The position numbers and the translations under genes are program-made. Under the pieces are notes generated by a model that searched no databases, had not been told where the DNA came from, and saw only the letters and a program-made list of their open reading frames with translations. A stretch of DNA of 64,000 bases from Marsupella aquatica (Eukaryota; Marchantiophyta): contig OZ316893.1 in NCBI GenBank assembly GCA_973895155.1, forward strand, positions 14,508,001-14,572,000. Direction: 5' to 3'. Below are positions 22,734-40,241 of this stretch, piece after piece (within the stretch, counting starts at the first letter, position 1; each line of letters opens with the position of its first letter).

Positions 22734-23785
22734 GGCGGAAATAAAAGCCTTAGAGCGAGGTGGAAAACAAATCCCAAGAGCGAGGCAAAAACAAAAGCCC
22801 TAGAGCGAGGCAAGAGGGAGGCAAGGAGTGAGGAGACGAGAGAGGAGGCAAGAGGGAGGCAAGGAAATGAGGCCTCAAGCGCAAGGCCTGCCTTCCTATA
22901 CCCCCTGCGAGCGAGGAGTCCGAGGAGGCAAGGATCCGAGAGGGTACGGAGGCATCAATGTGCGCCAATGATGGAGACCCTCCTCGGTGCATGTGATCAT
23001 GAGTCACCGATGGTGTGACCACTCACGACCACTCGCGACTCACCTACCAATTTTAAACTTCCGAGCTGTCAGCGGTGTGTGCTTGCAACTCACCTATCAC
23101 TCGTGAGTGATTGGCTGACACCCTATCCGATGTCTACTTGTGTGCTGGGTGCGTGCCTCATCCACCCGTGCCCGATCTGTTGGTGTCCACTCGTGTGCTG
23201 GGTAATGTGTGGGCTTTTTGCCTCTCAAACTGAGTATAGACCTCCCACAATCCATTTTTTGGTTCATTGTCATTTAGACAGTGATTGGTACAATCACTGA
23301 CTCTCCTCTGTCCGAGTGCCTTGTTTAGGTCCGCATGGTTGAATGCAAGGTTTAGTAAGGGCACTGGTGAGCACTGTGGTGCTAAGAGTTACAATACTGG
23401 CATCCAAGGTACCCATTTAGCTTGTACAAGGGTGGACAGAGATATATTGCAGAGCAGGTTAGTGATTTTATTTATTTATCTTAGAAGTACTAGCTCAACT
23501 ACATCTAATTCAATACCTTTAAGCCAAACCTAGATTAAGATTTACACATTAGGTTCTAGATCATATATTTTACTCATTCTAGACCTTTATCCACAATCTA
23601 GCATGTGTAGAACTTACTGTACCCCTTTATGTGATTACTAACATAGTTTCTAGAAGTGGGTCGGAATTATTTCGTGCCGACCTGACTATGTCATCTTAAC
23701 TAGCATTTTAAACTGGTATATAAAAGCATAAGCAAGATAGTTTCATAAATAGTTTTGACATAATTTCAACTTAATAGTTGGAGTA
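22734..23785. other. Spacer between divergent units
   Basis: Purine-rich on the plus strand up to about 22930 (many GCGAGGCAA-like phrases), then mixed sequence. No supported gene. At 23653-23690 a diverged, inverted relative of the next minisatellite unit is seen (GGGTCGGAATTATTTCG). Promoters for both flanking genes may lie here. Confidence 0.4.
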
Positions 23786-24171
23786 GGGTCGAAATAATTC
23801 CGACCCAACTTATCAATGTTTAGTCAATTAAATCATTTTAAGACATATTGTTGGAGGAGGGTCGAAATAATTCCGACCCGACTTGTAAATGTTTAGTCAA
23901 TTCAATCATTTTAAGACATATTGTTGGAGGAGGGTCAAAATAATTCCGACCCAACTTGTAAATGTTTAGTCAATTCAATCATTTCAAGACATATTGTTGG
24001 AGGAGGGTCGAAATAATTCCGACCCGACTTGTAAATGTTTAGTCAATTCAATCATTTCAAGACATATTGTTGGAGGAGGGTCGAAATAATTCCGACCCGA
24101 CTTGTAAATGTTTAGTCAATTCAATCATTTCAAGACATAATGTTGGAGGAGGGTCGAAATAATTCCGACCC
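23786..24171. repeat. 73-bp minisatellite with internal inverted repeat
   Basis: Six copies with an exact 73-base spacing (unit starts 23786, 23859, 23932, 24005, 24078 and 24151). Each contains GGGTCG-AAATAATTC-CGACCC, a 6-bp-arm inverted repeat, and a shared linker (TTTAGTCAATTCAATCATTT). It ends about 130 bases before the ATG at 24304, so it lies in the upstream region of that gene. Confidence 0.93.
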
Positions 24172-24303
24172 GACTTGAATGTATTTAGGGTTTTGAGTGA
24201 TTTTACAATATTTTTTGGAGGAGAGTCCAGATTTTGAAACATGATTGTAACATGGGGAACTTAACAATTTCTAACTTTATTTGAATACAGATAGTCCGCT
24301 ATC

Positions 24304-27300
24304 ATGATCAATTTTACACGAGGGGATGAAGTGTCATTGGTGATCGATGGATTTGAAATGGCAATTGGGATAGTTCAAAAGGTTGACCCCCAGGATACTA
24401 TACAGAACATTTGTCTAGGGGACAATCGAATTGGGGTATTGATCGAAAAGTGTTTTGATAGATCGCGTCAACTTCCATTTCCTTCGCCCAAATTTTCTAC
24501 ATTGGCTGAGGCAATTGACTCCTGCGTGATTTGGGATTGTGCATTGGCATACTTGAGGTCATCAACTCAGCGCCGAAGAATCAATGTCGATGATTTCTCT
24601 TTGGCTGGAGATGCTGGAAATGATAAATCCAAAATTGATGCAAGGGTTGAAGAGGACGTGTTCAAGGAAGGAGATGAAGTTCAGATGTTCATTTTTGATC
24701 AGTTGGTTGCAAATGGAGTCGTTTTCAAGACAAATCCGATGGATATTTGTCATACTGAAACACTCGAGGTTGGTCGCATCAGTATAAGAATATCTGATAT
24801 TGTTAAGGGAAATCAAAAATTGCCATACTCGCACCCTGGAGCTGATACAATAGAAGAGGCCTTGCATACCTGGGTTATCTGGGATGTTGCGCATGTTTCT
24901 AGAAAGGGCACTCTACGAGATTTTGGCGTGTTTGGTAGTTCAAATATTTTCAATGATCTCCCATTAAAAGATCTTACACTACGTTCCAACTGGATGGCGG
25001 AGGAGGTTGATTTGTATGACGCTTCTCGTTGTCGAAAGGTTGCAACAGGTCTTATCACGGTCCCATTTGAAACAGGTGCCATTGACGATGAACTTCTTGG
25101 TGCAGATCATGTTGGTGTTGCTGTTGTGAATATCAATGAACCCGGATTATTTCCAAATATCCGTGTTGGTACCCCTGGCTTGGTGAGGTGGGAAATCAAA
25201 TCCCTTCTATTGATTTCGTCTCAAAGGTTTCTTGGGGATATCCTTGAGGAAGTTTCAAAGAAGTGGATGGAGTCGGGTCGAACTAAGGGCGATCCGGATT
25301 CGGATGGTGATGGTAAACCTACAAAAAGACCATACAATTTCATTAGGAGGACAAAAGTTGATCTTGAGGAGAGGAAGAAAAGGCATTTGGAGTCGAGGGC
25401 ACTTTTGAAAATTAATGAGGAGTCCATTGATTCCATCCAAAGAGAAGGTTGTTGCAAGCTGAAGTGTTGCTTGAACATGCCCAGGGAGGACTTAGAGGCA
25501 ATGAGGAGGGAATACCATGGAATGTCAAGTGACAACAAAACAAGTCACATCTTTAGTCTCTTTGGGTGTAGAGAGGAGCAAGTCAAGAGAAAGGGATTTT
25601 TTGTTCTAAAGGGACGTGTGGTTTGTAAAGATGCATTTATTAAAATGCATGGGTTCAGTACAACAAAGTACTATGACTACAAAAATCAATACGAAGCTGG
25701 TTGCACAATTGGTTTCCATGGAAATCAGGGACAACGGAAGACATGATCAAGCACTTTGCACGCTCGCGCCTTGTTGGAGTCCATTTTAATCCAAAATGGG
25801 GAACCAATGCCACATCTTCCCTATGGTGGGTCCAACGGCACTGACACTATTGAATATCGGCTCCCATCTTGTTTTACTAAGAAGGAGATTTTCCAAGAGG
25901 TGTTTACCAAGATGGAATTAGATGGGTTTGCTAAGGTTACTGAAGTTACTAGGTACAACATCTGGAAAAACTCATTTGATAATTTTGACTTTCACAAGGG
26001 AAGTGCATTTGCCAAATGCACATTTTGCACTGAGTTCAAAGATCAATTGATGCGGGAGAAGAGAAAAAAAGAGCGTGCAGAGATTGAAGAGAAAAGAGCG
26101 CGACATCTTCGTGAACAAATGTCAAGAAGATATGTTTACTATGCTCATAGGGTTCTTGCAAAGAAGGATCCTCAAAATTATCTTTGCATTATTCACGATA
26201 AGATGGATCAAGCCAAGACTTGGATCCCCAGGTTGGTCCCCACTCCAAAATCCCTCTCTGGTAGTGGTCAGCCTTTGCCTATTGCTCTTACTGGGATGTT
26301 AACCCATGGAAGAGATCCTGGAGTGTATGCACATTTCAGTTTGACTGGACTTTGGCCTGGAGATGCAGACTTTACCGTGACATCTTTGGCCAAATGCCTC
26401 CGAGATTTGGAAGATTACACAGGAGACAAAACTGGAGACCTTCTTGAAGGATTGAATTGGAATGCAACTAGGCCAATATTTCAGTCCCTTCTAGACTTTG
26501 AAGCATTTCTGGCCGGTTACTTGGAACCCAAAAATGTTTCAATTGTTCGATTTCAAGGCATTGAAGATGGTCAGGAGACTAAAAAGTCAAGCACAGTGGA
26601 TGTTGGTTCTAAGGATGATCCTGAGACTACTAGGGGCTCTTTCAAGCCCTTACCAAGGCACCTAACGTTGCAGATGGACAATTCAGGGAAAGCTAACAAA
26701 AATCAATATGTGATGGCATTTTGCACTGAGCTTGTTAGCAGGGGGTGTTTGAAACTGTGCAAATGTCATTCCTCATGGTTGGCCACACCCATGAAGACGT
26801 GGATGCATTATTTTCTCAAGTATCCAAACAGGTCAGATACAAAGAGGTTGCTACCCTCTTGGGGTTGATGGCTGAGGTTTGGGAGTGTGAAAGCATTCAT
26901 CCTGTACCACGATTGATTCAAGAGGTTGCATCTTACAAGGAGTATTTGAAAACTTTCCAGGTGAAAGAGATAGAAGGTCACTCAAAACCAGTGGCATTTC
27001 TTTTCTCCATGAGGGATAATGTGCCAGTGTATCAATATAAAGCACATGTCAAGCAACCTTGGCTTCCGGCAATGGGGAGGTCCATTTGGAGAACTGATCC
27101 CATCACAAATGCGCTCATTTTACCGGAAGGCCAACCATTTGCAAAACCTATATCTGGGGATGTACAAAAGAAGGCTGGAGAAATCATCCCATTCCTTAAT
27201 CGCTATATTGATTTCTTGAAGAAAAGTTGTAAGGATGAGACCTCTGCAGCATATAAAGAGAGATTTCCTCTGGTCAAATATTGGGAGAATCTTGTGCAAG

Positions 27301-28018
27301 CATTGTCCGAGGAACTTACAATAGAAGGGGAGGGGGGAATACATTTGCCATTGACAACTGATTTTTGGCCAAAGACTAACCATGGCACAGGTTACAAGAT
27401 GATTTTGGGGACATCTCAGCCGTCAAGTGAACCTTCTCAAAATCCAGAGATGATGGACCTTCAAAATGAGTACATGGAAGAGATGGAAGATCAAGCTGCA
27501 CCCTTTGTTGGTGCACGACAAGAGCGAGAACCTGCACGTTGGATTCCTCTACAAGATATTCAAGAAGGTCACTTTGTATTTTTACGTCCAGAGGATGAAT
27601 GGGAATAGGAAAATGGCAAAGGGCGTTTCTGGTTGGTTCGAGCTTTGGGTGGTGTGGATCCAAACATGAGGTTCCCTCAACAGATTTGCAACATATTGAA
27701 GGGTCTTCTTCAACGTCTGTTGAGAGCATTCCTCTCAGGAATGCTCCTATGTTCCAAGTACAATGGTGGAGGCCTAAACATGGTAAGCATGATGCAAAGG
27801 ATGATGTTCGATATGAACGTTGCTTTCAAACCACTAAGACTTGGGAGCTGGATCCTAGGTTTGACAATGTTACTCAAAGTTGGCAGTTTGCAAATTTTGC
27901 AATGTATGGGTTTAAGTCAGGTGCTAAAGAACAAAATATTATGGATAGAGGTTTGACAATTCCTAAGAATGTTTTGAAAACTCTCAAAATTTACATGGAA
28001 GGTATAATTGATGAGTAG
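24304..28018 (+). pseudogene. Decayed transposase-like gene (DUF8039-like repeats + DUF7869-like region)
   Basis: An apparently intronless coding region broken by a TGA at 25744-25746, a one-base loss in the G run at 26741-26745, a TAG at 27606-27608, and a further shift near 27660-27690. The N-terminal part has two clear and one weaker repeat of about 100 residues with the pattern GDEV...LPFP...EAI.S.VIWD, like DUF8039 of plant transposon proteins. The second part has a Cys-rich segment (CCKLKCCLNM), then three acidic motifs: IHDKMDQAKTWIP (about 26190), QMDNSGKANKN (about 26670) and GHTHEDVDALFS (about 26780). These are the hallmarks of the DUF7869 family, probably an RNase H-fold DDE-type transposase core. 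All lesions are single small changes. The family naming is from recall of motifs, not from a search. Confidence 0.68.
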
Positions 28019-31000
28019 ATTGATAGAACTCGTAGGTTACAAGTCTCCACTCAAATGACTTGTGATTAAGAGGGTCGAGTTGATTTCCATGCGTTGGTCT
28101 AAAGTGAGAGAACAAGACAATCAAATTAATACTCTATGATCTCTCAAAGCTATTGAATGGACTTTCTTATAATTATTATTTTATTTGTCTTAGTATATTT
28201 TAATTCTAGAAAATGATGCCATTTCATTCCTTCTAGTAGGTTGGATATCATCCTAGTTAACTTTGTCTAGACACTATAGTCATTCCATTGTATTGGTGCT
28301 TAGTTAGATATCTTACTCAAGCTAAATGTTTTGAATATAGATGCTATCCAAGCTTATATGTTATTACTAGATTCTATCTATTTTCCAACCAAATGAACAC
28401 TTTTATCACCCAAATGTTTTTTAATATCATCCAATTTAATATTTTACTTTCCCAAAATTTCATTTTTTTGGTCCCCAAATTTACATTTAATGATGCTTGA
28501 ATTTTCATTTTTCATCTTCCAAATTTACAATTTTCATGCCTAAAACTATGTTTTTAAATCGCCAAATTTCCCTATATCCTTTATAATTTCAGTTTTAATG
28601 AATATAGTGATACATAGTTAGAACCTCTTTGGCTCCACATTGAAAAACTAAATAATCAATCTCCTTAATACTTGATGAAATCTGTCAAAATTTGATTCAT
28701 TGGAAAGCTCAAGATCAAGAAACTCATAAACTATCTAGTACTGTCTTGATGAAATTACTCAATGTCACACTCATTGGAAAGGTAGAGTACAATTAGAAAC
28801 TCATCAACTTCTTAGGACACAAAATCTATCAATGTTAGGTTCATTGGAAAGCTAAAGAAATTTGGATACTCATGATCCCTCTAAATCTTGACGAATACTC
28901 CCAATGGCACACATTAGCTAGAGAGATTGAAAACCTCATGATCTCTTTAGTACCGTGACAAAATCTGACATGAAAATTTTCAATTTCAGACTCAATGTTG
29001 GAAAGCTAAAAGAATTCATGAACTCATGATCAAAATTTCTTATTGTCACACTCATTGGAAAGGCATATAAATTCAAAAAGTGACAAAAACTCATTTGGAA
29101 CTTGACAAAATTTGTCAATTTGAAGTTCATTGGAAACCCTTTCTTGATTAAGAAATGTCACAATCTCCTGATAGTCACAAACTTAGCCGCTGCAAATTGA
29201 TTTATTTGATTACATCATCATTGTTTGTCTACAATGCTTGCTTCCTGGCTCAAATTGTTTGTGTCCCTCCAGTCTTCAACTGGAGCTCACTCTAAACATA
29301 GTTTGATGCCAAATGCAGCCTTTATGTTGAAGAAACAATTGTTGATCTCCCCCTCACACCATAACTTTTTTAAATAAAAAGCTACAAAACATTCATATGA
29401 AGTGATGGCTCGTCCATTTTGTGCATTTTTCCCACCAAAACAACAAGTGCTCTTTTGTCAACAGTTGAGTGTTGTCCTCCAATTTGTCTTGTGGCAGTAT
29501 TGTTTAATGTAAGTCACAAATGATCAATCAAGAATGATAGAAACACAATTTCTCCAATATATAAGCGAAAACAGTCAAAAAACTCAATTCCTCCAATTCA
29601 ACCTTCCATTTTATAAACCAGAGAGATCATCTCAACCAGATCAATCTCCTCTATCTTTCGAGTGTTCTCTTTTGTACGAGCACACACCAAGACCACCAGG
29701 AGACTCAAAACCATTGGTTACCTCCTTGCTGAAAATTGATTTCACTTCATCAAACGCACATTCCTTGGATGAACATGGGGTCAACGGATTAATTGAATTT
29801 ATGAGCATCAAGTTACTAAAATTACACTCAATTTCTGGGATATGTGGCCCATGGGGGTTCAAAAGAACAATGTGTTCCCCAAAGAAAGTAAAGTAGTTTG
29901 GTTTGTAATCCTCGCTCCCTCCCTCCCCCCCCCCCCCCCAAGAATTCCCATGTTGAGAAGATCAATCATTCCTTTTTAAGAGTTTGGATGAATTTTGTAG
30001 TAATCATCTTAAAACAAGAGTAAATTTGTTTTGAGTGACTTGGTACTTGTGCATCAAATTGTTTATTACTTTACAAAGTGTTGGCCCCACTTTTATCCCA
30101 CATGTCAATTTTCCAGTAGATAAAGTTTATAAACTATTGTAAATCACTTAAAAAAATGGTGGGCTTCTCATGTTGTTCTCATAATGACAGGTTAGTAACA
30201 CGTAAGTCACTAAGGATCATAAACTTAGGAAACATAACTCTAGGTTGGCATTACCTTGAAGTGTTTACTTTTCACACCCCTTGGATTAGACCACACTCTT
30301 GGAAATAGATAGCTTAGGGTCTAGCTATCTATAGCCTATGAGAAATCAGTTTAATATTATTTGAATATAAGGATAGAAAAATTCTATTCCAACAAAAGAT
30401 GGACAAGATTGAAAAACAAACATAAACTTAAAGAGGGGGTCTCAAAAAAGAAAATTGAAAATATTAAAAGGGGTTTAAAATATAATTTCAAAGTGCAAAA
30501 ATACAAAGGATGCACCTCTTTAAAATAAATTGCAACAAAAACACAAATGAAATTCTTAATAAGACAAATTAACCTGAGTAAGTTCCAAAACCAAGGTAAC
30601 ACCAGATATCCATCTCAAACTTGAAATCCAATCCAGAGGTTCAACACTCTCCCGTGGGTCAGCTGGGCTAACGATTCCAAGTTACCTTTTGCAGGAACCA
30701 CATATTTTTGGTCCGTGACCTGGCCATAACATTTTGGTCACTGGAAACCTTTGGGAATGAGCTGGTTTGAGGCGCCCTGATTAAGGCAAGAATGACAAAT
30801 TCTACCACAAAGGAATGAAGATACCAACTAAGCAAGAACACGAGAGATTAACAAACAAGTGTAGGATGCCAAAATATAAACCCATGGTTGGTCAGATAGG
30901 GTTGTGGAGGGTGAGTGTGTGGGTGGGGTGTGGTGGTGAGAGTCCAGCCCCTGGCTAGTCCTTTTTGGGGCTCTGGTCCAACCCCCTTTCTCTCTCTCTC

Positions 31001-32250
31001 TCTGTACTGGGTATGACCCCCTTTGACCCCCTTTGTAGACTACCCTAGAGAGATGCATGCTCCAAAATTGATGTCTATCTCTCTTGGATGGATAGCTTTC
31101 TATATTCAAGGGAAAATAAAATGGCTGATAAAATAATGAATTATTGTTTGGCAAACTTGGGCGGGAGCCCACAATAATATGGAGGACTGGGACAGCACTC
31201 TATGGAACCCCATGAAGGAACCCCATGAAATAGGGGAACATTAATCAGGCGTAGATTTAATGAGGGGTCAAGCAAGATGCCTCCTGATTGACTGATTCGT
31301 TCGAAAAAGAAAAGGTGATCCACATTCGCAATGCGTCAGCTGTGATCGTCACAATCGTGACTCCCATTGCACTTCTCCACGCCAGTCAAATCAGCTGTCA
31401 CGAAGCTCATCGAGGATTCGAGGATGCAAATAATGGTGTGGCGATCGATCACCATCGCCCTCGTCCGCTCGCAGAGTCGCAGTAACTCACTGTACTCGGT
31501 CTCGTGATTTGATCGAGATTATTAGTGACGGATTTCGGTGACGCATGATTATTATTATTACAGGAACATCGAAACGAGGAGAAAGGTCTGTACAGGTTTT
31601 CCTTCTGTCGGTGTAAACTTGCCGAACGAGCTCTTTTCCCGAAATTGAAGACAGAGTGCTCTTTCCTGTGCTTCAAGCTTTTGAGGGAGCACAGAGTTAT
31701 TTTTACTGTGGAACAAAGGAAAGGAAGTTGGGGCAGGAGCTTCGGACCCGGAATCTCGTCCGTCCTCATGACGTCTGCTTCTGTTATCGTCACTCGATCC
31801 ATTCTCGCATGGGCCCGCCCCGCCCGGCACCGGGCCCCCCGGCAGCCATCGGCACCATGGCTGCTGCCGTTCTGTTTCCCTTCGCTGCTGATGTGCCGTG
31901 GGAAGCCGCCGTGACGGGAGCGATGTGGGGCGACTGGGCGAGGCTCTGGCAGTCCGGCACACTTTGTTAGCGCGAATGGCGGAGAGAAGTGATTAAACAA
32001 TACGCTGTGCAATTAAAAAAAGATTGAGTGAGATGAATAAAAGTTGTGAAGGTGAGTGAGATCCATTGCCTGGTCGAGCACGACAGAATTGGGAGGAAGG
32101 TGGTCTTCGCCTTCTTACTCTGCGTGCTTCTTGTGAGTGGGATTGGGATCGGGATCGTGGATAAGTAGGGAGAGTTCCGTCGACAGGCAAAAGTGGAGTG
32201 GTCGACCGAAGGGTTGCGAGGCTTCGAATAAATTCGTCTCCTCCGCTCAA
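28019..32250. other. AT-rich intergenic DNA
   Basis: No gene can be supported. It holds degenerate repeats around CATTGGAAAGCT...AAACTCATGA, loosely spaced by 70-100 bases, at about 28690-29140. There is a poly-C run at about 29925-29939. An open frame of 120 codons at 29534-29896 has no recognisable feature. A CT run lies at about 30990-31005. The last 900 bases (about 31300-32250) are more GC-rich and are probably the promoter and leader of the malic enzyme gene. Confidence 0.5.
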
Positions 32251-32252
32251 TT

Positions 32253-32254
<2 letters not shown>

Positions 32255-32306
<52 letters not shown>
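32255..32306. repeat. (GA)n microsatellite abutting the malic enzyme start
   Basis: About 26 GA units run directly into the ATG at 32306. It is likely 5' leader sequence. The reading frame is open through it as a Glu-Arg repeat from an ATG at 32198, so an extended N-terminus cannot be ruled out. Confidence 0.9.
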
Positions 32307-37558
<5,252 letters not shown>

Positions 37559-40241
37559 TTCGAGATTTGATCAACTAAATCAAAGCCACTAAAGTGCCTC
37601 CACTCCCTTTGTCGAGCAGCCAATGTTTATATAGGAATCCGGCCCCAGCGTAAGGCACTGTTTTCTTTCTATATTTTGATTGAATTATAAGCCTCTGGAT
37701 AGTTTAAAAGTATGACGGGCCTTTACATTTTCCTATCGATGAGTATCATCAGTTCTAAGCCATACCTTGAGGTCGCCAGCCTGTGGCCAATTCATCTATT
37801 GTTTGACCAAGTTTGTAAACGGCTGTGGCATATTCCCAAATATGCCCGCTTTTTATGGAATAATGGGTGTCCTGAGGGTAGCACTGGGCTGTACAAGTAT
37901 CGGAGAACCAAGACGATATTAGTCCCATGAGATCTGTGGACGTTTGATACTTGTAAGCGAAACGAGTGAGCCCCAGGGATTGGAATCTTACTCTACAAAG
38001 TATAGAGTACAATACTTGTGTAGTTCTCTGCACTTGTGTACTGTTCTGGAGGCCCACTACTCTGGATTAGCAAACCTTCGAACAGGAGGCTTGAAAAAAG
38101 ATAGTTCGGGTTTAAGTACTAAAAAGTGCATATTTTTGGTAAACCAGGAATGTTTGTGTCTAGTCCTTGCAATGATTACTAAAGATTGGGAATGTAGATA
38201 AGAATAAACACTTGAATCATGGACCGTAAGTCGAGTGCATCATGGACAGTTGTGAGTGCCTCGTCGACGAGCGTGTGGATACATTTTAACTGACAATTCG
38301 AATCCCATCAGTGACTAGCAGCTCCCTCAATCCTTCCTGGAGGCACGTTTTATATTGACAATGCAAAAAAGGAGGGGAAACAAGGGAGCTAAGCTTAGGA
38401 TATGACCTTCTGAATTGTGAAACAACATACAACTTGTGGTTTCTTCTCTAACCGGCTGTATGTATCACTCTGCCCAAAAGCCACAAATGCCCAACCCCAA
38501 CACAAGACAACAAAGACTCAAGAGCGCGTGAGTTGCATTCGTGAATGACATTAAGAAAATGTGTTTAGTGCCTAGAGTAAAGGGTCTAAAGGCTGAGTGC
38601 TTCGATAAAGTGGATTGGTTTTCACGGTGAGTTGATTGATCGATCAGTTAGTCAAACCCCAAGTACGATAAAAGATGAACGTATCCACATTTGAGACTAA
38701 TCTGTTTGAGTCTTCATGGACCATCAACGGCATGTTTCTGGGTCACATTCTAGATCACATGGGAAGTCCTACAATTACAGTTAGGATTTCTCCATTTATA
38801 AACTACAGGGTATGAACATTGCTGTCATCTACCTCCAAGAACATTGCATTGAAAAAAACTTTCGAGTGAAGAAGCGAAGTAACGAAAAAACAGAGTGTTT
38901 TAACTTGAATATGTAGATTTGGTTCATACGAATAAGATCTTAATTATGAGCTGATCAGCTTTCAGTCAAAATCTTGTGCGTAAGGACGCATATTCAGGAA
39001 ACATGTCTCAATACTTTATCAGAAACAAATTTTTGCACATCCCGAATGCACACGGCCACATAATTTGTCCTTCAAGGAAGTTACTTTGTGGTCTTCTAAA
39101 AATGTCTTGTAATCAAAACTTGATGCTTCTTCGTTCCACCCATGCAAATCTCCCCTGATATCTCGGGAATAAATCATGTCATTTTATTTTCACGAGTGAT
39201 ATCAAAGTGTAAGATTATGCATAGAATGAGTACTTCCTCCCATTGTCGCCCTTGTAGTGTAGTCTGCATCTGTCAAAAATAGCAAGAAATCTATGAGTCA
39301 TCCATCTCTCAAACGAGTTGATGGGAGACAACAGGTTATTGAGAACCAATTGCGAGATAACGGCAAGAACGGAGCAGAAATTTACAATTGACTAACCTGT
39401 GGAAGATGTCGACGCACACAGTCAAAGCTGAGCGTTTCCCAGTCTGAAAGAGTTGCCCGAGAATTCGCAAGAAAGCATGAACTAGCCAAGGTTTCACTGG
39501 ATTTTCACGCCATCATCAAATTAAATAAATTGAAATGTACTCTCCACGATGGAAGCATCCAACCATATGACCATTGTGTGCATACTTTTAATGAACAGAA
39601 AATTTCAAATATGACAGCCTGAATCTCATGTGTATAAGAAGTTTCATTTTCAAATAATGAGTACTGAATCACATGTGTATAAGAAGTTTCATTTTCAAAT
39701 AATGAGTACAATGACTGTGCTCGTCCGCAGATTTTAGGACGAGGAAAATTGATGTGAAGCTGTACATTCATCCACCCATATGACCATTGTGTGCATACTT
39801 TTAATAAACAGAAATATTCAAATATGACAGCCTGAATCTCATGTGTATAAGAAGTTTCATTTTCAAATAATGAGTACAGTGACTGTGCTCGTCCGCAGAT
39901 TTCAGGACGAGCAAAATTGATGTGAAGCTGTACATTCATACTCGGCTACATTTCATCTGCAGTGATTGCCCTGAGATCTTAGAAAAAATCTCATAAATGA
40001 TGGCAGTGACTTATCAAATGTAAATTTGATATGCTGTGCTTTTGGGCTGTGCCCTATCAAATGTCGGAATGCTATGCTGAGACTGTTTGGAAGCTTTCCA
40101 AACAAAAATGAGCAGCTGTCCTATCAGCAGCGCTGAAAATTTGCACTCCTGAGAAAAATTTCCAGAGAAAACAAATTGAAGTTGAGATTTGCAGTTTCCG
40201 GTACATATAGGCAAACTTCCTTCTCTGGTACTCAGTTTTAT
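37559..40241. other. Intergenic DNA with a local duplication
   Basis: No supported gene between the malic enzyme stop and the end of the first DOG1-like gene. About 39563-39771 and 39776-39939 are direct copies (CCATATGACCATTGTGTGC to GTGAAGCTGTACATTCAT). The first has an extra internal copy of about 45 bases (ATGTGTATAAGAAGTTTC phrase). Open frames there are by-products of the repeat. Confidence 0.6.
39563..39939. repeat. Direct duplication with nested 45-bp duplication
   Basis: Copy one 39563-39771, copy two 39776-39939, highly similar. Copy one differs mainly by the nested duplication around 39626-39710. It lies about 300 bases downstream of the stop of the minus-strand DOG1-like gene, possibly in its 3' region. 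Confidence 0.85.

Noticed and set aside
21884-24171. CRISPR-like arrays
   Set aside because: The repeats are evenly spaced, but the linkers between hairpins are themselves repeated rather than unique, and the context is a plant genome. They are minisatellites.
31449-32012. Minus-strand open frame of 187 codons before the malic enzyme gene
   Set aside because: It has no domain or protein-like pattern and overlaps the GC-rich promoter and leader; other frames there are equally open.
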